Below, in pieces: positions 11,501 through 18,439 of a DNA stretch of 64,000 nucleotides. The DNA comes from Geosporobacter sp040797825 (lineage in GTDB: Bacteria > Bacillota > Clostridia > Peptostreptococcales > Thermotaleaceae): positions 29,166-93,165 of the forward strand of contig JBFNEZ010000001.1 of the NCBI GenBank assembly GCA_040797825.1, read 5' to 3'. Below the pieces are notes generated by a model. The model worked only from the letters and a program-made list of their open reading frames with translations. It made no database searches and was not told the DNA's origin. Numbering within the stretch: position 1 is the stretch's first letter; each line of letters starts with the position of its first letter. Made by a program: the position numbers and the translations under genes.

Positions 11501-11659
11501 ATCCACATTAATTGTATTTGGTGCTATTTCCGTGATTAAAAGTCTAGGAAGATCGTTATAATCAATACCTTCCATTGCCAGAGAACAAGAAAGTGGTAGT
11601 TGTCCAATTAATAATAAACATACTAGAATGCCACTCATCCATTTAGAAAGTCCACGCAT
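5579..11659 (-). CDS. Giant S-layer-anchored protein: lamin-tail domains, calcineurin-like phosphoesterase, SLH repeats
   Basis: 2026 aa secreted protein. A signal peptide (about residues 1-29, ending near CSLA) is followed by three lamin-tail-like repeats at roughly 35-200, 230-400 and 415-590, each carrying LLITEIAP-type and EYIEIYNNS-type motifs. Ig-like/bacterial surface modules cover about 600-1130. A metallophosphoesterase domain spans about 1190-1420, with metal-site motifs near residue 1190 (WESDTQ), TGDIVD near 1252 and GNHDVDH near 1285, plus GHYHD. A Ser/Asp/Thr-Pro repeat linker lies near 1570-1590. Three S-layer homology domains (TRAEF, TREQA, TRAET) fill the last ~190 residues and should anchor it to cell-wall polymer. 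It is monogenic with its own terminator. Substrate unknown; a nucleotide or phosphodiester is the family expectation. Confidence 0.9.
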   Translation of the reverse strand: MRGLSKWMSGILVCLLLIGQLPLSCSLAMEGIDYNDLPRLLITEIAPNTINVDGADGYEYIEIYNNSNQNINLKDYKLLYDTGSKGYDWDISTDCTIGSKEVALAWITNTANEKLSVTDFVYYAEGKGVSIREDQVVRVPAPPVTVGGMSNTGPRTLRIFSDIGEFICEAFYSTSNGEDITLDYSYPVSGQVMVLANDSADASPGYVHPSQVPSKTVELPGLDKPSTGKVPKLLITEICPDNAGDDHFEYFEVYNASKEDINLTEEGIKFYYYATNNVLLTYTENTVIKAGKAAVFWLRYTSGNVDSFSKTEDDFKEFYKELSLNKETDYQLVEIIGQNGMANTGARGIRIADAQNDIIMDAYYPTRKAAPDSPIHFKLSTLSTDKMEILEEFGLPSPGYVSPEALNIQVGEEYQKLPVLLVTELLPDSANVNGADAYEFIEIYNNSDQPINFKDYKIVYHYPDNGNETLWPSVPEDVLILPGKTLVFWIINGANDDLTVDDFNAYFATNLIENQDIVKIFSAGMANSGARAVKIATNTMKVLSAAYYNMNGAKDTAVKQGIQYVFDLDNPTVQRLSGLESATPGTVAFEQKPIQPVYLLPDTEAPVIQIKTEPMITPGIDFDIKAEITDDSLVKTVVLYLKSDLQEEYTPYNVIQGSNGSYGRTIKSVDHIGKKYYDYYFTASDGNNIQTSPVQRAMVEGADQDSLRINLINGDIVKGEVAVTASGDIYPVEAHLIVNDQDVTAQSLPSLEKSAIFAFEATGVDTFFKNGVLIGSDILHIFDDGIYSGWETISTPVDIKYFIKGEELTISVYAGTKARPEIDLNENNDDFDICNIRLILPDGQELRAEGFSDPTTVIRMGDSVGKYDYIDCKFRLSDNSFKSLTYNWDTTTLPDGEYTISATEGSDQVKSIVRIDNTAPVISTNIEAKQYKGNFSIHASAEDAIAGVKKLQAFLDEEIITLPYETSSILLASGEHILKIIAEDHVGNKAVYEVAFDIPVEQPNRPILLTPDDGAEISEKDATLTVKVSDPTEDIMTVKFKEGYRFQPTDKAIKSYKGVTNDALDIRRDEKIALGIEQVQSINSTDGIQITQTSKNALPYYLFEFEIPAEAGEAFVANIVWEGSSNEGAKTNMYVYNYIDEKWDKIRQHVADNTESFVLEADVPSQGRVKDSKMLLLVQHSEGYAGKLWPPASTTPVTHPEDTPREDYDFTFAWESDTQYYNEDYYWHQINIHEYILDNLERMNIQYLFHTGDIVDEADKIQQWERADAAYKMLDEIGLPYGVLAGNHDVDHKTSDYTEYYKYFGEDRYNQNPWYGGSYKNNRGHYDLLSVDGIDFMMLYMGWGIGDEEIQWMNQVIKEYPERKVILNFHEYILTTGGLGEIPQRIYDEVVKVNANVCMVFSGHYHDAFTRIDAFDDDGDGVKERKVYQILFDYQALAEGGLGYMRLMHFSLKDQKIINRTFSPSLQDYNAEDAMFEDHDQEFEIPFADLGLVQREKNLSTDSLQVNIYTDRVISTHENVSSGSNVSTIWKDAGRNGIGWYAEALDNFGGISRSEIRYLVNKHLTPQIPDHSDTPDDSDTPDDSDTPRDNNSSGGGSKGSRAPIIEESSSRTVDIQLDGKTENIGKITASKEGNQSIFMLDFDRKKLLEHVNSKEQKDVISVALNTESEVVVCLLTGDVIKAMADRELALEIKTEIGTYKIPVGQIDIEAAADQLQVNGNLEAMKVQIKIAACSDDSVKRIEALSKKGGFVVVVPPVEFSIKGIFNSREASISRFNTYVERTIHIPDGIDPKRITTGIVVESDGTIRHVPTRIIEIEGEYYVRIKSITNSIYAAIEHSVEFKDAISHWAKEAIHDMGARMIVSGINNDTFGPDRDITRAEFAAIVVKALGLKSKTGKSSFVDVKVTDWYQPFVETAYEYGIISGVGENRFAPMNKITREQAMTIIAKAMDITELKVDMGGSEVEMLLADFKDNDTISEYAKRNAAVCVKSQIISGRADNLLVPKNSITRAETVVLVKKLLEKSKLI

Positions 11660-11997
11660 GTCTCAATACCCCTTTATCTTTTAAAATTTTGTACTTGCCT
11701 GTAAATTGTTTACAGTCTATAACCTCAAAGCCTCTCTTTCGATTATTTTTCAATCCCTTCTACCACACTCCCTACAAATTTTTTCTTTCTCCATTACCTT
11801 TTATTACAAGACTTTTACATTATACAAACTCTGTAGAAAAATATGATAAATTTTTGTTAATTTTATGCTATTTATTTGTTAATTATTAACATTTAAATTT
11901 ATATCTATTAATTTTAACCGAATTTTGTTATATTATGGATAATAGTGGGTAAGATTAGTACAGTAAATGACTTTTTACTTTATAGGGGGAATACTTA
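11660..11997. other. Divergent intergenic region, AT-rich
   Basis: A 338-base gap between divergent genes. It holds a short perfect hairpin in the leader of the giant gene (CTGTAAA/TTTACAG at 11699-11715) and a TTGTTAA/TTAACAT palindrome with 3-base spacing at 11876-11892 upstream of the rubrerythrin operon. I see no convincing -35/-10 pair and no short gene. Confidence 0.5.
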
Positions 11998-12441
11998 GTG
12001 GCGAATGCAATTAACTTCGAAGGACTTATCAAAGAAGTAGGACGCTGTTGTCTTACGGAAGATGTCTGTGATTCCTGTTCAAAGGAACAGTGTCTCATCG
12101 GCTATTGCAAAAAATCTCTTTCCACTGCCATCAAGCAGCATAGTGAATTTATTGATGGTGGCTTTGATGCAATACCCTATGCTGATACCAAGGTTTATGA
12201 TGATGTTGTTTTGGTAGATGTACTAGGATTTCTTTTAAATCAATGTAAAAACTGCAATCTCTATCATGATGAAGAATGTGTGATTAATATTATCCGTGGA
12301 GCATTGGAAGTCATTTTATTAGGCGAATCTCAGGACTATAAGGGAAGCTCTTTTATGTATTTAAGTGACATAAAAAGAATCAATCCAGAAATTGCTGAGC
12401 AGGTATATGCTGCTTTTCTAAAATGGAAGGGAGGCAATTAA
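11998..12441 (+). CDS. Uncharacterised Cys-rich protein preceding rubrerythrin
   Basis: 147 aa starting at GTG, preceded by AGGGGG. I do not recognise the family. Cysteines cluster at the N-terminus (GRCCLTEDVCDSCSKEQC, about residues 16-33) and again near residue 82 (QCKNCNLYHDEEC), with histidine nearby, which suggests metal or Fe-S binding. The rest is predicted helical. It ends 4 bases before the rubrerythrin-like gene, so the two are almost certainly co-transcribed. A role in oxidative-stress defence or as an electron or metal partner of that protein is inference. Confidence 0.72.
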   Translation: MANAINFEGLIKEVGRCCLTEDVCDSCSKEQCLIGYCKKSLSTAIKQHSEFIDGGFDAIPYADTKVYDDVVLVDVLGFLLNQCKNCNLYHDEECVINIIRGALEVILLGESQDYKGSSFMYLSDIKRINPEIAEQVYAAFLKWKGGN

Positions 12442-12445
12442 ATAG

Positions 12446-12877
12446 ATGGAAAGAATTGATTTAACTACAGAACAAAAAATTGGAGAGACTAAAGACACGC
12501 CTTTGGCTCGTGTCGTAAAACAAAATTTTACTGGTGAAACAAGTGAGGTAGGGATTTATCTTGCTATGGCTCGATTGGCTCAAAGGCAGGGATACCCCGA
12601 AATTGCAGAGGTCTTGAAGGGAATCGCTTGGGAGGAAGCAGAGCACGCAGCCCGTTTTGCCGAGTTAAATGGAATGATTCAAGAGGACCTATTTGATAAT
12701 ATTCGCCAAATGCTAGAGGGCGAAATATTTGCCAACAGTGAAAAACAAAAAGCTGCCATTCAAGCTCAAGAGCTTGGCCTACAAGGTGCCAAGGACTATT
12801 TTAGTGAATCCGCTAAAGATGAAGGCCGTCACGCCCGTATGCTGGAAGGCATATTAAATCGATACATACAAGAATAA
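12446..12877 (+). CDS. Rubrerythrin-like diiron protein (ferritin-like domain only)
   Basis: 143 aa ferritin-like four-helix protein. Diiron ligands are visible as Glu in TGETSEVG (about 30), EEAEH (about 62-66), Glu in LEGEIF (about 95) and DEGRHARM (about 127-134). It lacks the C-terminal rubredoxin (CxxC) domain of classical rubrerythrin, so it needs an external electron donor. The family reduces hydrogen peroxide in anaerobes. It is second in a two-gene operon after a Cys-rich protein that might be the missing donor (inference). Confidence 0.88.
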   Translation: MERIDLTTEQKIGETKDTPLARVVKQNFTGETSEVGIYLAMARLAQRQGYPEIAEVLKGIAWEEAEHAARFAELNGMIQEDLFDNIRQMLEGEIFANSEKQKAAIQAQELGLQGAKDYFSESAKDEGRHARMLEGILNRYIQE

Positions 12878-12890
12878 AAATATACAGAAG

Positions 12891-12926
12891 AACCCTTGAA
12901 ATCTAGATGAATTTCAAGGGTTTTTT
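12891..12926 (+). terminator. Intrinsic terminator after the rubrerythrin operon
   Basis: AACCCTTGAAAT (12891-12902) pairs perfectly with ATTTCAAGGGTT (12911-12922), followed by TTTT. Confidence 0.92.
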
Positions 12927-12957
12927 CAGTTTTTCCTCACTGAAGTAAGCTGTACCT

Positions 12958-13383
12958 TTACTCCTCCATGTCTTCTAGCTGATCACAGAACTCAGTAAAT
13001 TTCTTCATGATTGCTTTTTCCTTTTGAATAAATTCCACCAATTTTTCAATGGCAGCAATGGTAGATGGACTGAGATAATGCTCCATGATCTCAACTTCTT
13101 TTTCTCGATCACAATCACTGTTGAGAATAAATAGAAACTCATGCAAAATGCTGTTTCTTTTTACAAGCAATCTGCCTAAGTTTTTCCCCTGAGGAGTAAG
13201 TCGAATACCTTCATGTCTTTGATAATATAGATACTTCTCACGATGGAGCTTTCTTAAGGCTTTTACTACAGAATGGGAAGATACATTTAAGCCTTGTGAA
13301 ATATCACGAATCTGAACTTCACTTTTCATTAGGGATAGCTGATAGATTTCTTCTATATATTCTCCTAGGCTTGGTGATAACAT
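12958..13383 (-). CDS. DtxR/MntR-family metal-dependent repressor
   Basis: 141 aa from the chosen start. The N-terminal winged helix (YIEEIYQLS, IRDISQGLNVSSHSVVKALRKLH) is followed by a metal-dependent dimerisation region (GKNLGRLLVKRNSILHEFL and EKEVEIMEHYLSPSTI), the DtxR/MntR pattern. Start: a longer frame reaches 13428, but its codons run through an AGGAGG at 13392-13397. The ATG at 13383 lies 8 bases downstream of that site and gives MLSPSLGEY. It should sense Mn or Fe. It is convergent with the rubrerythrin gene, which is a plausible but unproven target. Confidence 0.86.
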   Translation of the reverse strand: MLSPSLGEYIEEIYQLSLMKSEVQIRDISQGLNVSSHSVVKALRKLHREKYLYYQRHEGIRLTPQGKNLGRLLVKRNSILHEFLFILNSDCDREKEVEIMEHYLSPSTIAAIEKLVEFIQKEKAIMKKFTEFCDQLEDMEE

Positions 13384-13404
13384 CTTCATTTCCTCCTCTA
13401 ATTG

Positions 13405-13442
13405 AAAAAAATTAGGGACAGCTGTCAAAGGGCTATCCCTAC
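13405..13442 (-). terminator. REP-like hairpin acting as cphA terminator
   Basis: On the minus strand GTAGGGATAGC and GCTGTCCCTAA pair with one G-U and are followed by seven Ts. It lies between cphA and the DtxR-family gene. The TGTAGGG border resembles two other hairpins in this window (28809-28832 and 33679-33706). Confidence 0.75.
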
Positions 13443-13499
13443 AAAATATTCAATAGAAAAGGAGAATATGTGCTGCCACCTATTCTTTTTTATGTTATT

Positions 13500-16136
13500 T
13501 TAGTTTGCTTTGGAGCTTTCCGATATAATCACTCGCCTTGATTCCTGGAACTTTTGAATCGCTCTCATTACAATTTCCCGTTCTTCATAAAAAACAATGA
13601 CAATATCACCGGCTTCAGCCATCTGCATAGCTTTTTCCAGTGCCTTCTCTTCGAAAAGCTCTATTTCTATAGAACGACTATCCTTATTCCCTCGGATACA
13701 ACCTTCATAAAGAAGCTGGGCAACTTCTCCAGACACTCTGCCTCTCTTGTCTCGATCCTCTTTAATCACAATGTAATCAAAGCTTTGTCCTGATAGAATT
13801 CCTATTTCATGAATATTTGAATTTAGCCTATCTCCTGGAACACCAATTACACCAATCAGTCGATTGATTTTCATCTTTCTTAGTCCTTCAATCACCTTTT
13901 TGTATCCATCAAAATTGTGTCCATAATCTACAATTACTTTAAAATCTGCTACATCATACATATTAAAGCGACCTGGATTTTGCGTATCATCGCATTTAAA
14001 ATTAACCAAAGCTCGATTAATGCTCTCTGAACCAACACCTAACCCCCAAGCTGCCGCTGTAGCTGCCAAACTGTTTTCAACATTGTGGGTTAACAGCCCC
14101 CCATAGGTAGCTGGAATATTCTCAATATTTACCACTGGTATCTTTTCTTTGTCTGTGGCTAAATAAATGACATTTTCTTTAATATATACAACCCGTCCGC
14201 CATCCTTGATATGCTTAATAACATATTTATTATTGTGATCCTTTGAAAAGAGTATAATATTTCCATAGGCCTTATCTCGAATAGATAAGCAATATTCATC
14301 ATCGGCATTGAGGACTGCGTATCCTTCATCTTTCACTGCTTCAACCACGAGAGCTTTTGCATGGGCTAAATCTTCTAAAGTTTCGATTCCGTCTATCCCC
14401 AAGTGGTCATCGGTTATATTTGTAATTACCCCTACATCTGCCAAATTATAGCCTAAACCTCGATTGACAATACCTCCTCGGGCTGTTTCTAAGACGGCCG
14501 CAGTAACATTTTTATTCATGAGTATTTTTTGAGCACTTGCCGGTCCTGTAGTATCTCCTTTTTCTATGCATAGACCATCAATATAAATACCACAGGTAGT
14601 TGTCATTCCGACTAAATGCCCTGCTTGCTTTAAAATTCGTTGAATCATCCGGGTAGTAGTGGTTTTTCCATTTGTTCCTGTAACTGACACCAAGGGTATA
14701 GTGGCTTCCTCTCCTTCTGAAATAAGAGAAGATACAATTTCTTTAGCAGCATTTCTAGGAATACCTGCCGATGGATAGTGATGCATTCGAATACCAGGAG
14801 CTGCATTGATTTCAATTAATGCACCTCCTGTCTCCTCTAAAGGCTTCGTAATATCCGTAGTGGTAATATCTATACCAGCCACATCTAATCCAAGGATAGC
14901 CGCCGCTTTCAAGCAAGTTTTCCTTATTTCTTCATGGACCAAATCTGTTACATCGACTGCTATTCCTCCTGTACTTAAATTGTCATTTTCACGAAGATAT
15001 ACTTTTTGACCCTTCTCAGGAACATCTTCAAGATTCATTTTATTCTTTTTTAACAGCAGCTTCATGACTTCATCTACTTTTATTTTAGTTAGAGGTTTCT
15101 CATGCTCTTCTCCCCTCAAGGGATTCTTATTCTCTATTTCTATTAATTCTGTGATGCTATGGCTACCATCGCCTATTACATGGGCAGGTATCCTCTCTGC
15201 TGCTGCCACAACCTTATCCTTTACAACCAGTACCCGATAATGCTTCCCTTCAATGTACCGTTCTATCAAGGCTTGGTCCGTAAATTTTTTCACAGCAGTA
15301 TATGCCGTCAATACATCCTCATCGCAATGTATATTTAAAGAAACACCTTTTCCTTGATTTCCGTTGTAGGGCTTTACCACCAATGGATAGCCAATTTCAT
15401 TAGCTGACTCCAAGGCTTCAAACTCATTTTTTGCAATTCTCCCCTCTGGAACTGGAATTCCATTTTGCTGCATTAAAAAATTGGTCATCCATTTGTCACA
15501 GGAAATATCTACTGCAATGCAGCTTGCCCTTTCTGTTAAGGTTGCTTGAACTAGCTTTCCTCTTGAACCATATCCTAACTGAAGCAAACTCCCTTCCCCT
15601 ATTCGCATAACCGGAATTCCTCTTTTTTTAGCTTCTGCCTCAATCGCCTTTGTACTAGGCCCTAAATCAGTTTCTACAGCTCTTTGCTTTATGACTGCCA
15701 GTCTCTCTTCAATCGATATAGGTTGTCCTTGTACAATATGGGTTATAATATCAAAGGCCATTTTACCAGCTTCTAAACCTACCGTTTCATTGTAGTAACT
15801 ATATACAATATTATAAATGGAAGGGGCACTCTCTCTCCTTGCTTTTCCATATCGGATTTTATAACCCAGCATATTTTGTAGTTCAATAGCAGTATGCTCC
15901 ATAACATGAGCGAGATAGGTGCCTCTTTTTAGTCGAACTAAAAAGCCTCCCTTGTAGCCTTCAGAGCATTTATGTTCCTTTAAACCTGGTACAGCAGCCA
16001 GCAAGGCTTCATTAAAACCAGGCAAGTCACAAGTAGGGGTATCATACAGTTCTTCTAAATCCAATGTTATCTTTATCACTGGACTATGGCTGTATACGTT
16101 TCTGCCCCTCAATGCTCTAATATTTACGATCTTCAT
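13500..16136 (-). CDS. cphA: Cyanophycin synthetase
   Basis: 878 aa, the usual length for CphA1. An N-terminal domain (residues 1 to about 160) precedes an ATP-grasp domain at about 200-475 (YPLVVKPYNGNQGKGVSLNI; EINAAPGIRMHHYPSAG). A Mur-ligase-like domain follows from about 485, with P-loop TGTNGKTTTTR near 489 and TTGPASA. It makes cyanophycin (multi-L-arginyl-poly-L-aspartate) from Asp and Arg with ATP: the ATP-grasp part adds Asp to the backbone and the Mur-like part adds Arg. Cyanophycinase lies 17 bases upstream in the same operon, so storage polymer turnover is likely. Unusual for an anaerobe but known in some clostridia. Confidence 0.95.
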   Translation of the reverse strand: MKIVNIRALRGRNVYSHSPVIKITLDLEELYDTPTCDLPGFNEALLAAVPGLKEHKCSEGYKGGFLVRLKRGTYLAHVMEHTAIELQNMLGYKIRYGKARRESAPSIYNIVYSYYNETVGLEAGKMAFDIITHIVQGQPISIEERLAVIKQRAVETDLGPSTKAIEAEAKKRGIPVMRIGEGSLLQLGYGSRGKLVQATLTERASCIAVDISCDKWMTNFLMQQNGIPVPEGRIAKNEFEALESANEIGYPLVVKPYNGNQGKGVSLNIHCDEDVLTAYTAVKKFTDQALIERYIEGKHYRVLVVKDKVVAAAERIPAHVIGDGSHSITELIEIENKNPLRGEEHEKPLTKIKVDEVMKLLLKKNKMNLEDVPEKGQKVYLRENDNLSTGGIAVDVTDLVHEEIRKTCLKAAAILGLDVAGIDITTTDITKPLEETGGALIEINAAPGIRMHHYPSAGIPRNAAKEIVSSLISEGEEATIPLVSVTGTNGKTTTTRMIQRILKQAGHLVGMTTTCGIYIDGLCIEKGDTTGPASAQKILMNKNVTAAVLETARGGIVNRGLGYNLADVGVITNITDDHLGIDGIETLEDLAHAKALVVEAVKDEGYAVLNADDEYCLSIRDKAYGNIILFSKDHNNKYVIKHIKDGGRVVYIKENVIYLATDKEKIPVVNIENIPATYGGLLTHNVENSLAATAAAWGLGVGSESINRALVNFKCDDTQNPGRFNMYDVADFKVIVDYGHNFDGYKKVIEGLRKMKINRLIGVIGVPGDRLNSNIHEIGILSGQSFDYIVIKEDRDKRGRVSGEVAQLLYEGCIRGNKDSRSIEIELFEEKALEKAMQMAEAGDIVIVFYEEREIVMRAIQKFQESRRVIISESSKAN

Positions 16137-16153
16137 CCAGATTCCTCCTATAG

Positions 16154-17005
16154 TTATTGTTGCACAGGATCACTTGTTTTGTGATGCCTATAAAATTCTT
16201 CTCTTATAATAGGATATTTATTTGCTATGCTATAACCATACTCATTGGGAAGTACGTGAAGTTTTACATTGGTTATGGCTAAAGGCTCGTTTGGATATTG
16301 TTCACAAGTATTAGAAAATTCTATGGTTCTGCCATCGATCACGGTCACAACACCAGAACCTATCACCTCAAACTCCCCCTTATGATTCACAACAATAGCT
16401 GTATTTTCGTCGATCCCAATTCCAAGAGAGTGAGGATTTTGAGCAATCGCTGAAAGCAATCTTCCTATTCTGCCTCTCTGATTAAAATGCTGATCGATAA
16501 TCACACCCTCTATCAATCCCATTCCCGGGGCCATCTTGATGGTACAGCGGCTTGGTGCTTCTTTATCAGCTCCTTCAACCACCATAATTTCACTCATCAT
16601 CGATGCACCTGCACTGGTTCCTGCAATCACCTTCCCTAAATTTACTGCTTTGTGCAGGTTTTCATGGATCTGAGTTCCACCCAATATAGAGGATATCCTC
16701 AACTGATCCCCTCCAGAAAAAAAGATACAATCTCCTTTCAGCATTTCTTCTATCATCTCTTGGTGATTGGCATCCTCACGACTTTCAATATTTAATACTT
16801 GAGTCTTCTCAATTCCAATGCTTTTAAAGACCTGCTTGTATTGTTCTCCCGCCTCTTTAGGATGTTGTGTGGCTGTGGTAATCACTACAAAGCTGGGATC
16901 TTTTTTTTGAGTCAATTCCAAAAGCTTTTTCAAGATCACCTTATGGGTTTTTTTATCTTCAGCACCACCAATGATCACCAAATAGGTATTTTTATGATAA
17001 ATCAT
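16154..17005 (-). CDS. cphB: Cyanophycinase (peptidase S51)
   Basis: 283 aa. It contains FFSGGDQLRIS and the nucleophile elbow AGTSAGASMMSE, with the catalytic Ser near residue 132, as in peptidase S51 cyanophycinases. It also has GIGIDENTAIVV, typical of this family. It cleaves cyanophycin to beta-Asp-Arg dipeptides in the cytoplasm. No signal peptide is present, so it is the intracellular type. First gene of the cphB-cphA operon. Confidence 0.94.
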   Translation of the reverse strand: MIYHKNTYLVIIGGAEDKKTHKVILKKLLELTQKKDPSFVVITTATQHPKEAGEQYKQVFKSIGIEKTQVLNIESREDANHQEMIEEMLKGDCIFFSGGDQLRISSILGGTQIHENLHKAVNLGKVIAGTSAGASMMSEIMVVEGADKEAPSRCTIKMAPGMGLIEGVIIDQHFNQRGRIGRLLSAIAQNPHSLGIGIDENTAIVVNHKGEFEVIGSGVVTVIDGRTIEFSNTCEQYPNEPLAITNVKLHVLPNEYGYSIANKYPIIREEFYRHHKTSDPVQQ

Positions 17006-17223
17006 GATTTTATCCTCCTATAACAAGCTGTTCATTTAGTGACCAAGTATATTGGATATGTTTTCCAAAAACTATCTTTTCTCATACATTTATTTATTAT
17101 TTTCTTTTATTTCATATATATACTTTTTTTCTGTATTGAGATTCAAGATTTTTCCTTTTTGTTTTTGAATAAAGTATAGTTCTTATTTTCCCACAAATAC
17201 TAAGACATACAGGAGGTGTTTAC

Positions 17224-18324
17224 ATGAAAGTAGCCATTATGGGAGCTGGTCTATCCGGATTAGCCTGTGCTATCACCTTAGAAAAACATGGAATTATCCC
17301 CACTGTTTTTGAAAAGCGCAGTCAAGTGGGAGATCGCTTTGTTTACGGAGAAATAATGTTATCTTTACTATCCAGACCTATTAGGGATGAACTTGCTTAT
17401 TTATCAGAAAAATATGGTATTTTTTTACGGCCCACTGGGAATATTAAAAACCTATATCTCCATTCTGAACACGAGAAAGCCCATATCACAGGAGCCTTAG
17501 GCTTCACGAATATTCGGGGTCGTCATGAGCACGCATTTGAACAACAATTGGAATCCCAATTAAAAAGCAAGATACACTTTAACTCAAGTTACAGTTACGA
17601 GGAACTCCTTTTAGACTATACCCATGTGGTTTTAGCCACGGGGGATGCAGCCTATGCATCAAAAATTCAAAACTATCGACAGGACTTAACCGTGTCTCTA
17701 AAAGGTTCTATGGTTAGAGGAAATTTTGAGCGTTTTTCAGCTGCTGCATGGTTGGACAATCAACTTGCCCCTAAGGGGTATGCCTATTTTATACCCTTGT
17801 CGGATACGGAGGCAGATTTAGTAGTGGCCTATCCCGACTATCCAGAAAACGCCTCGGAGGATATAGAGATTTTATGGCAGCGTTTTTATCAAAAATCCTG
17901 TCAAGACTTGAATCAAAATTTAGAAGTGATAGATGGTTTCCAGATAACAAACTACATCATAGGCATCTGCAATTCTCCACGGATCGGTAATACCTTTTTT
18001 ACTGGAAACTGTTTTGGTTCCATTATGCCTTTTCTAGGTTTTGGTCAGATTACTGCTCTTCTGACAGGAATTTATGCAGCTCATGATCTGGCTGGAATAG
18101 GGAATTATGAAAAGCTGACACAGCCCCTTCGCAGAAGTTACGAGCAGTCCCTAGTCCTTAGAAGACAAATGGAGCAGCTGAGCAATCACCAATATGATCT
18201 TTGTGTAAAGGCTCTTGGCAGCTCCTTCGGCCAAAGGATATTCCATACAAAATCTATGAGTCCATTGAAATTGTCCAGTTATTTATTACGCCCTTTTGTT
18301 AAGGGAAAAAAAAAGAACTGTTAA
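17224..18324 (+). CDS. FAD-dependent oxidoreductase, geranylgeranyl-reductase-like
   Basis: 366 aa. The N-terminal dinucleotide-binding motif is VAIMGAGLSGLACAITLEKHGI (GxGxxG at about residues 7-12), and there is a second nucleotide motif THVVLATGDAA near 140. The fold and the C-terminal FTGNCFGSIMPFLGFGQI segment resemble flavoprotein monooxygenase or geranylgeranyl-reductase-type enzymes. The substrate cannot be read from the sequence. It is preceded by AGGAGGTG and followed by its own terminator, so it is monocistronic. Confidence 0.75.
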   Translation: MKVAIMGAGLSGLACAITLEKHGIIPTVFEKRSQVGDRFVYGEIMLSLLSRPIRDELAYLSEKYGIFLRPTGNIKNLYLHSEHEKAHITGALGFTNIRGRHEHAFEQQLESQLKSKIHFNSSYSYEELLLDYTHVVLATGDAAYASKIQNYRQDLTVSLKGSMVRGNFERFSAAAWLDNQLAPKGYAYFIPLSDTEADLVVAYPDYPENASEDIEILWQRFYQKSCQDLNQNLEVIDGFQITNYIIGICNSPRIGNTFFTGNCFGSIMPFLGFGQITALLTGIYAAHDLAGIGNYEKLTQPLRRSYEQSLVLRRQMEQLSNHQYDLCVKALGSSFGQRIFHTKSMSPLKLSSYLLRPFVKGKKKNC

Positions 18325-18325
18325 G

Positions 18326-18355
18326 GGGAATTAGACAATCTAATTCTCTTTTTTT
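18326..18355 (+). terminator. Intrinsic terminator after the FAD oxidoreductase
   Basis: GAATTAGA and TCTAATTC pair around CAA, followed by TCTTTTTTT. Confidence 0.88.
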
Positions 18356-18439
18356 ATAAAAATCTATTTAAATTTATATTTTTCTGGTATACTCTATATA
18401 AGCATAAGCTTAAATAATAAGCAAAAGTTGGTGAAACCT

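Noticed and set aside
11876..11892. Rex-like TTGTTAA/TTAACAT upstream of the rubrerythrin operon
   Set aside because: The half-sites are separated by 3, not 4, bases in an AT-rich region, so a Rex site is not supported.
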